Assembly (NCBI GenBank): GCA_000752035.1
Contig: CCFE01000021.1
Coordinates: 310,001 to 374,000 of the forward strand
DNA: 64,000 nt
Source of the DNA: Bacillus rubiinfantis
GTDB lineage: Bacteria; Bacillota; Bacilli; Bacillales; Cytobacillaceae
Direction of reading: 5' to 3'
Shown here: positions 60,629 through 64,000 of the stretch, piece by piece
Numbering within the stretch: the first letter of the stretch is position 1
How the letters are laid out: every line of letters begins with the position of its first letter
Notes under the pieces: model-generated
Database searches by the model: none
Seen by the model: the letters and a program-made list of their open reading frames with translations, nothing else
What the model was told of the DNA's origin: nothing
Program-made: the position numbers and the translations under genes

Positions 60629-62608
60629 ATGGGGAAAATTAATACGGTTAATCAAGTAGGAACAAACCGTCTCGATCCGGTAACCTTTGAGGTATTGAAA
60701 AATGGATTCGTTAATCTTGTTGACCAAATGGCAGAACAAATATTAAGGACTTGTTATTCATTTGTTATCTATAATCGCGATTTCAGCTGTGCTCTTTGTG
60801 ATGCTGAAGGGAACACGGTTATGCAAGGTACTCAGGATATCTCAGTTCACGTAGGGACATTGCACTTAACTGCAAAAGCAGTGCTGGAGGATTTTGCCGG
60901 TGATATTCATCCGGGAGATGTATTTCTTGTTAATGATCCCTATCGAGGTGGCACGCATTTTAATGATACCCGCGTAGTCCTGCCGGTTTTTTATCAAGAG
61001 AAATTAATTGCGCTCATGCAGACAAATGGACATTGGGCAGATATGGGCGGTTCCACGCCTGGGTCATTTGATATTACCGCAAAGGAGCATTACGGTGAAG
61101 GGGTTAGGATTCCGCCTGTTAGGATTTATAGCAAAGGGACCTTTTTAAAGGATGTAGTCAATGTCCTAGCGGCTAATATGCGTGTTCCTGAAGAAAGGAT
61201 TGGCGACCTGCGAGCTCAGGTGGAGGCGGCTAAGGTGGGGCAGACGCAATTGCTGGAAATTGTTCGTAAATATGGACTGGAAACAACTTTAACTGCTTTT
61301 GAAGAGGTACAGAATTATGTCGAAAGACTAGCGAAAGTAAAGATTGCTTCTTTACCAAAGGGAAGTTGGGAAACGGTTGATTATATCGATATGGACCCAG
61401 AGGTTGGCGATGGACTCATTCCGATTCGCGTGAACATGACGATTACGGATGATGAAATTGTCTATGATTTAACCGGATCACATGACTATATCAGCTGTTT
61501 TTTAAATGCCGGATTTGGTGCTTCATTATCTGCTGCCTATGCCGGAACGAAAACCTTCTTCCCCGAAATCCCGCTTAATTCCGGATTTTATCGGGTGGTA
61601 AAAGTAAAACTGCCAGAGAACTCCGTTGTCAATGCACCGGCTCCGATTGCCGTTACCGGTTTTTGTTCAGGCGCCTATGAAAAAATCATGAATGCCTGCT
61701 TCGAACTCTGGTCTAGTATCATGCCTGAACGGGCGCTTGCCTGTTCGTTTAACCTCGAGTACTTATTAATTGGTGGCTGGGATCAAAGAGGAGAAGCAAG
61801 TAATTATTTTATGTGGTATGACTGGATGGCAGGCGGTCATGGCGGCCGTTCCGCTCTGGATGGTGCCAACGCTACCTCTCCAGTGTTTGGCGTGGGCTTG
61901 AGCGTGCAGCCTTGTGAAGGGCAGGAAAGATTATCACCGGTTATTACGACGAACCATCAAATCATTACCGATTCAGGCGGCCCAGGTAAATATCGCGGCG
62001 GATGTGGCGTCGAAAAAGGCGGGGTATTAACCGAGATAACTAATTCTGTTATGTCCTATTGCTGTGATCGAGCCCGCTCCGTGACATGGGGGATTTTTGG
62101 CGGATTGCCTTCTTATCCACATGGAGCCTGGCTCAATCCAGGACGTGACGATGAACAATATTTGGGAGCAATTTTTTCCAACGTTAAGGTGAAAAGTGGT
62201 GATTCCTTCACCAGACCATCTGCTGGCGGCGGTGGCCTAGGTGATCCATTAGAAAGAGATCCTGAGGCAGTCTTAGAGGATGTCATTGATGAGTATGTCT
62301 CAATCGACAGAGCAAAGAAGGATTATGGAGTCATCATTAACGAAATTGATCGTGATCTTGACTTGTTTGAAATTGATTATCACGCTACTGAGAAGGAACG
62401 AAGCCACATCAAGGCATTGAGGAAAGATTGGCTTGAAGTTGACCCACAAGATGTTGAAAAGATGTATGTAACCGGTGAAATTGATAAGTTGGATGTCATC
62501 CGGCGCTACGGAGTCATTATGGATTATGGAACAAATAAGGCATTAATTAAGTCCACCGCACAATTCAGAGAATCGATGAAGAAACGTTCACTTGCCTTCT
62601 GGGAGTAA
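60629..62608 (+). CDS. hyuB: Hydantoinase/oxoprolinase subunit B (HyuB family)
   Basis: A 659-residue partner subunit carrying the hydrolytic site. It shows the start DPVTFEVLKNGFVNLVDQM, the conserved NDPYRGGTHFNDTRVV (metal-ligand type Asp/His), GHWADMGG with a further His, and the C-terminal GGGGLGDPLERDP. It is longer than many HyuB proteins (about 580), by a C-terminal tail of about 80 residues that is charged and helical. ATG 60629 follows GGGAGAGGTG. It ends 5 nt before a terminator, beyond which lies the permease gene. Confidence 0.9.
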   Translation: MGKINTVNQVGTNRLDPVTFEVLKNGFVNLVDQMAEQILRTCYSFVIYNRDFSCALCDAEGNTVMQGTQDISVHVGTLHLTAKAVLEDFAGDIHPGDVFLVNDPYRGGTHFNDTRVVLPVFYQEKLIALMQTNGHWADMGGSTPGSFDITAKEHYGEGVRIPPVRIYSKGTFLKDVVNVLAANMRVPEERIGDLRAQVEAAKVGQTQLLEIVRKYGLETTLTAFEEVQNYVERLAKVKIASLPKGSWETVDYIDMDPEVGDGLIPIRVNMTITDDEIVYDLTGSHDYISCFLNAGFGASLSAAYAGTKTFFPEIPLNSGFYRVVKVKLPENSVVNAPAPIAVTGFCSGAYEKIMNACFELWSSIMPERALACSFNLEYLLIGGWDQRGEASNYFMWYDWMAGGHGGRSALDGANATSPVFGVGLSVQPCEGQERLSPVITTNHQIITDSGGPGKYRGGCGVEKGGVLTEITNSVMSYCCDRARSVTWGIFGGLPSYPHGAWLNPGRDDEQYLGAIFSNVKVKSGDSFTRPSAGGGGLGDPLERDPEAVLEDVIDEYVSIDRAKKDYGVIINEIDRDLDLFEIDYHATEKERSHIKALRKDWLEVDPQDVEKMYVTGEIDKLDVIRRYGVIMDYGTNKALIKSTAQFRESMKKRSLAFWE

Positions 62609-62612
62609 AACT

Positions 62613-62665
62613 GAGGCTGACTTAAAAGAGATGGGTAAAATTCTTTTTTGGGTCAGCCCTTTTTT
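62613..62665 (+). terminator. Terminator/attenuator between hyuB and the NCS1 permease gene
   Basis: GGCTGAC (62615-62621) pairs with GTCAGCC (62652-62658), extended by AAAAGA/TCTTTT, then a T-run. The permease start is only 28 nt downstream, leaving no room for a separate promoter. Confidence 0.75.
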
Positions 62666-62692
62666 AAAAAATATTTTAAGGGAGATGAATGT

Positions 62693-64000
62693 ATGGCAGA
62701 GATGATTAAACCGATTAATACTGCTGATGAGGTGCTCACCAAGGAGGACAAGAAGGATGATTTTTCACTAGATAAGGTTCCCTTTGAAGGCAGAACCTTG
62801 GGCTGGATGAGCATTACCAATGTAACACTTGGCGTGGCCACAGCAATGTTGTTTATGCAAATGGGCAGTTTGATGGCGATTAGTTTCGGCTCGGTAAATG
62901 CCTTGTTAGCAGAAATCTACGCGACGGTAGTGGCTGGCGGATTAGGGATTGGAATCTGTTATTTTGCTGCAAAGTCCGGCCTTAATGTAAACTTGCTAGC
63001 CCGCGGTGGCGGTTTCGGTTATATCGGGGCTTCGATAACCTCACTGATCTATGCCTTAAACTTTATCATGTATTGTGCCATTGAAGGATCAATCATGGCG
63101 TTTGCAGTGCATGAATATCTCCCGTTTATCCCCGTCTGGGTGCTGATGGTCGTATTCGGACTACTTGTAATTCCATTAAACTGGTTTGGAATTAAGCAGT
63201 TAGATAAGCTGCAAAAATGGTCCATTCCGTTATTTCTAATTCTGTTAGGGGCAGGCTTTATCTTAGCCTTACAGATGACGCCAAAAATTGCTGGCAATGT
63301 GTGGACATATCTTCCTGAAGGTGCCGCTGTTGGTGGAGCAGGACTTTTAGCTTGTATTGGTATCATGAATGGTCTTGTAGGAATCATGGCGTTACTTGTA
63401 TCTGATTATGCGAGATTTATTAAAAAAGAAGAATTCAAAATTGGCGTCTTCGCCGTCGGTTTTGTACCCCAGCTCGTTTGTTTCTTTATCATGGGTGTCA
63501 TCGGGATTTGGTTTGGTGTCCGTATGGCGGAAGAAAATCCAGGAATCTATTTCGTGCAAATTCTTGGAATTGGTGGTGCGTTGTTTACAATTTTAACGCA
63601 ATTAAGGATTAATATTACGAATTTATACAGTGGTTCACTATCGTTAGCCAGTTTTTTCGAGAATGTGTTTAAATTTAAGCCTGGTCGGACTTTTTGGGTA
63701 GTGTTTGTCTCCATTGCCGCGATTGTTCTTATGCTCGCCGGTGTTTTAGATCATCTAGGCAGCCTGCTGACGTTCCAAGGAGTATTCTTACTAGCCTGGG
63801 CAGCCGTCTTGGTCAGTGATGCGGTAGTAGTAAAACAACTTTTAAAAATTGGTCCGAACTATTTTGAACATCGTCAAGAATATTTATATGGCTGGAATCC
63901 CGTCGGAGTTGTTTCATTAATTGTTTCAAGTCTGATTGGCTCTTTCGCAGCATTTGGGTATTTTGGAGTATTTTTGCAAAATATCGCGGCCTTCTTTGCA
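62693..64000 (+). CDS. NCS1/CodB-type purine-cytosine permease, 3' end beyond the window
   Basis: The open frame runs from ATG 62693 to the last base (436 codons) without a stop, so the gene is cut by the window edge. The product has an N-terminal cytoplasmic tail, then about 11-12 hydrophobic spans. The features of the cytosine/purine permease (NCS1) family are seen: GWMSITNVTLGVATA near TM1, ARGGGFGYIGA, and the LVSDYARF segment typical of TM6-8 of CodB-like proteins. It imports a base, hydantoin, allantoin or similar ring compound. AAGGGAGATG is the ribosome-binding site. Its position after hyuAB suggests it imports the cyclic amide opened by HyuAB. Confidence 0.85.
   Translation, partial: MAEMIKPINTADEVLTKEDKKDDFSLDKVPFEGRTLGWMSITNVTLGVATAMLFMQMGSLMAISFGSVNALLAEIYATVVAGGLGIGICYFAAKSGLNVNLLARGGGFGYIGASITSLIYALNFIMYCAIEGSIMAFAVHEYLPFIPVWVLMVVFGLLVIPLNWFGIKQLDKLQKWSIPLFLILLGAGFILALQMTPKIAGNVWTYLPEGAAVGGAGLLACIGIMNGLVGIMALLVSDYARFIKKEEFKIGVFAVGFVPQLVCFFIMGVIGIWFGVRMAEENPGIYFVQILGIGGALFTILTQLRINITNLYSGSLSLASFFENVFKFKPGRTFWVVFVSIAAIVLMLAGVLDHLGSLLTFQGVFLLAWAAVLVSDAVVVKQLLKIGPNYFEHRQEYLYGWNPVGVVSLIVSSLIGSFAAFGYFGVFLQNIAAFFA

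Overview
The window is a low-GC, gene-dense chromosomal segment from a spore-forming member of the Bacillaceae (Neobacillus/Mesobacillus-like is my guess). The reasons are Bacillus-type GGAGG ribosome-binding sites, frequent TTG/GTG starts, intrinsic terminators, CcpA cre boxes, the ccpN-yqfL-ppdK trio, and a CotH spore-coat kinase gene with a sigma-K-like promoter. I see no tRNA, rRNA, CRISPR array, insertion sequence or phage gene.

Left part (1-24.4 kb) is a catabolic region. It holds an amidohydrolase plus Rieske protein pair; a GntR/FCD regulator; an aldehyde dehydrogenase; and an operon with a full CoA-dependent beta-oxidation set (3-hydroxyacyl-CoA dehydrogenase, CoA-transferase A/B, enoyl-CoA hydratase, acyl-CoA dehydrogenase, thiolase) followed by two dehydrogenases. 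The GntR gene and the beta-oxidation operon share a nearly identical 24-bp palindrome lying exactly on their promoters. Next come two paralogous CdaR/PucR-type regulators around an FAD amine/amino-acid oxidase, an Asp/Glu-racemase-family protein and a sodium-dependent NSS transporter with its 32-residue MetS subunit. Then follow an ornithine cyclodeaminase-family gene, a Rieske oxygenase, an amino-acid permease and a monoamine oxidase.

Middle part (24.5-46.5 kb) is a mixed housekeeping and accessory region. It holds an Fpg/Nei glycosylase; ccpN-yqfL-ppdK, with ppdK broken by one missing A in an A-run; a SagB-type nitroreductase; a Suv3-like helicase; the Hen1-Pnkp RNA-repair pair; a PBP4a-type carboxypeptidase; a 46-residue membrane protein next to an APC permease; cotH divergent from a Ser/Arg-rich small protein (a possible CotH substrate); an NCS2 purine permease divergent from a Rieske oxygenase over PurBox-like sequences; and an endonuclease I-family nuclease.

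Right part (46.6-64 kb) is a second catabolic region read almost wholly on the + strand. It holds a CoxG-like protein and a three-subunit molybdenum hydroxylase; PxpB/PxpC carboxyltransferase-like subunits with a biotinyl carrier protein and PxpA; a CaiB/BaiF CoA-transferase resembling succinyl-CoA:glutarate CoA-transferase; an acyl-CoA dehydrogenase; a class III aminotransferase; DUF3870; hydantoinase/oxoprolinase A and B; and an NCS1 permease that runs off the window. The set fits uptake, oxidation and ATP-dependent opening of a cyclic amide (lactam, hydantoin or N-heterocycle), then transamination, CoA activation and beta-oxidation, in which the left-hand operon could take part. This pathway is inference. 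Enzyme family calls are firm, substrates are not.
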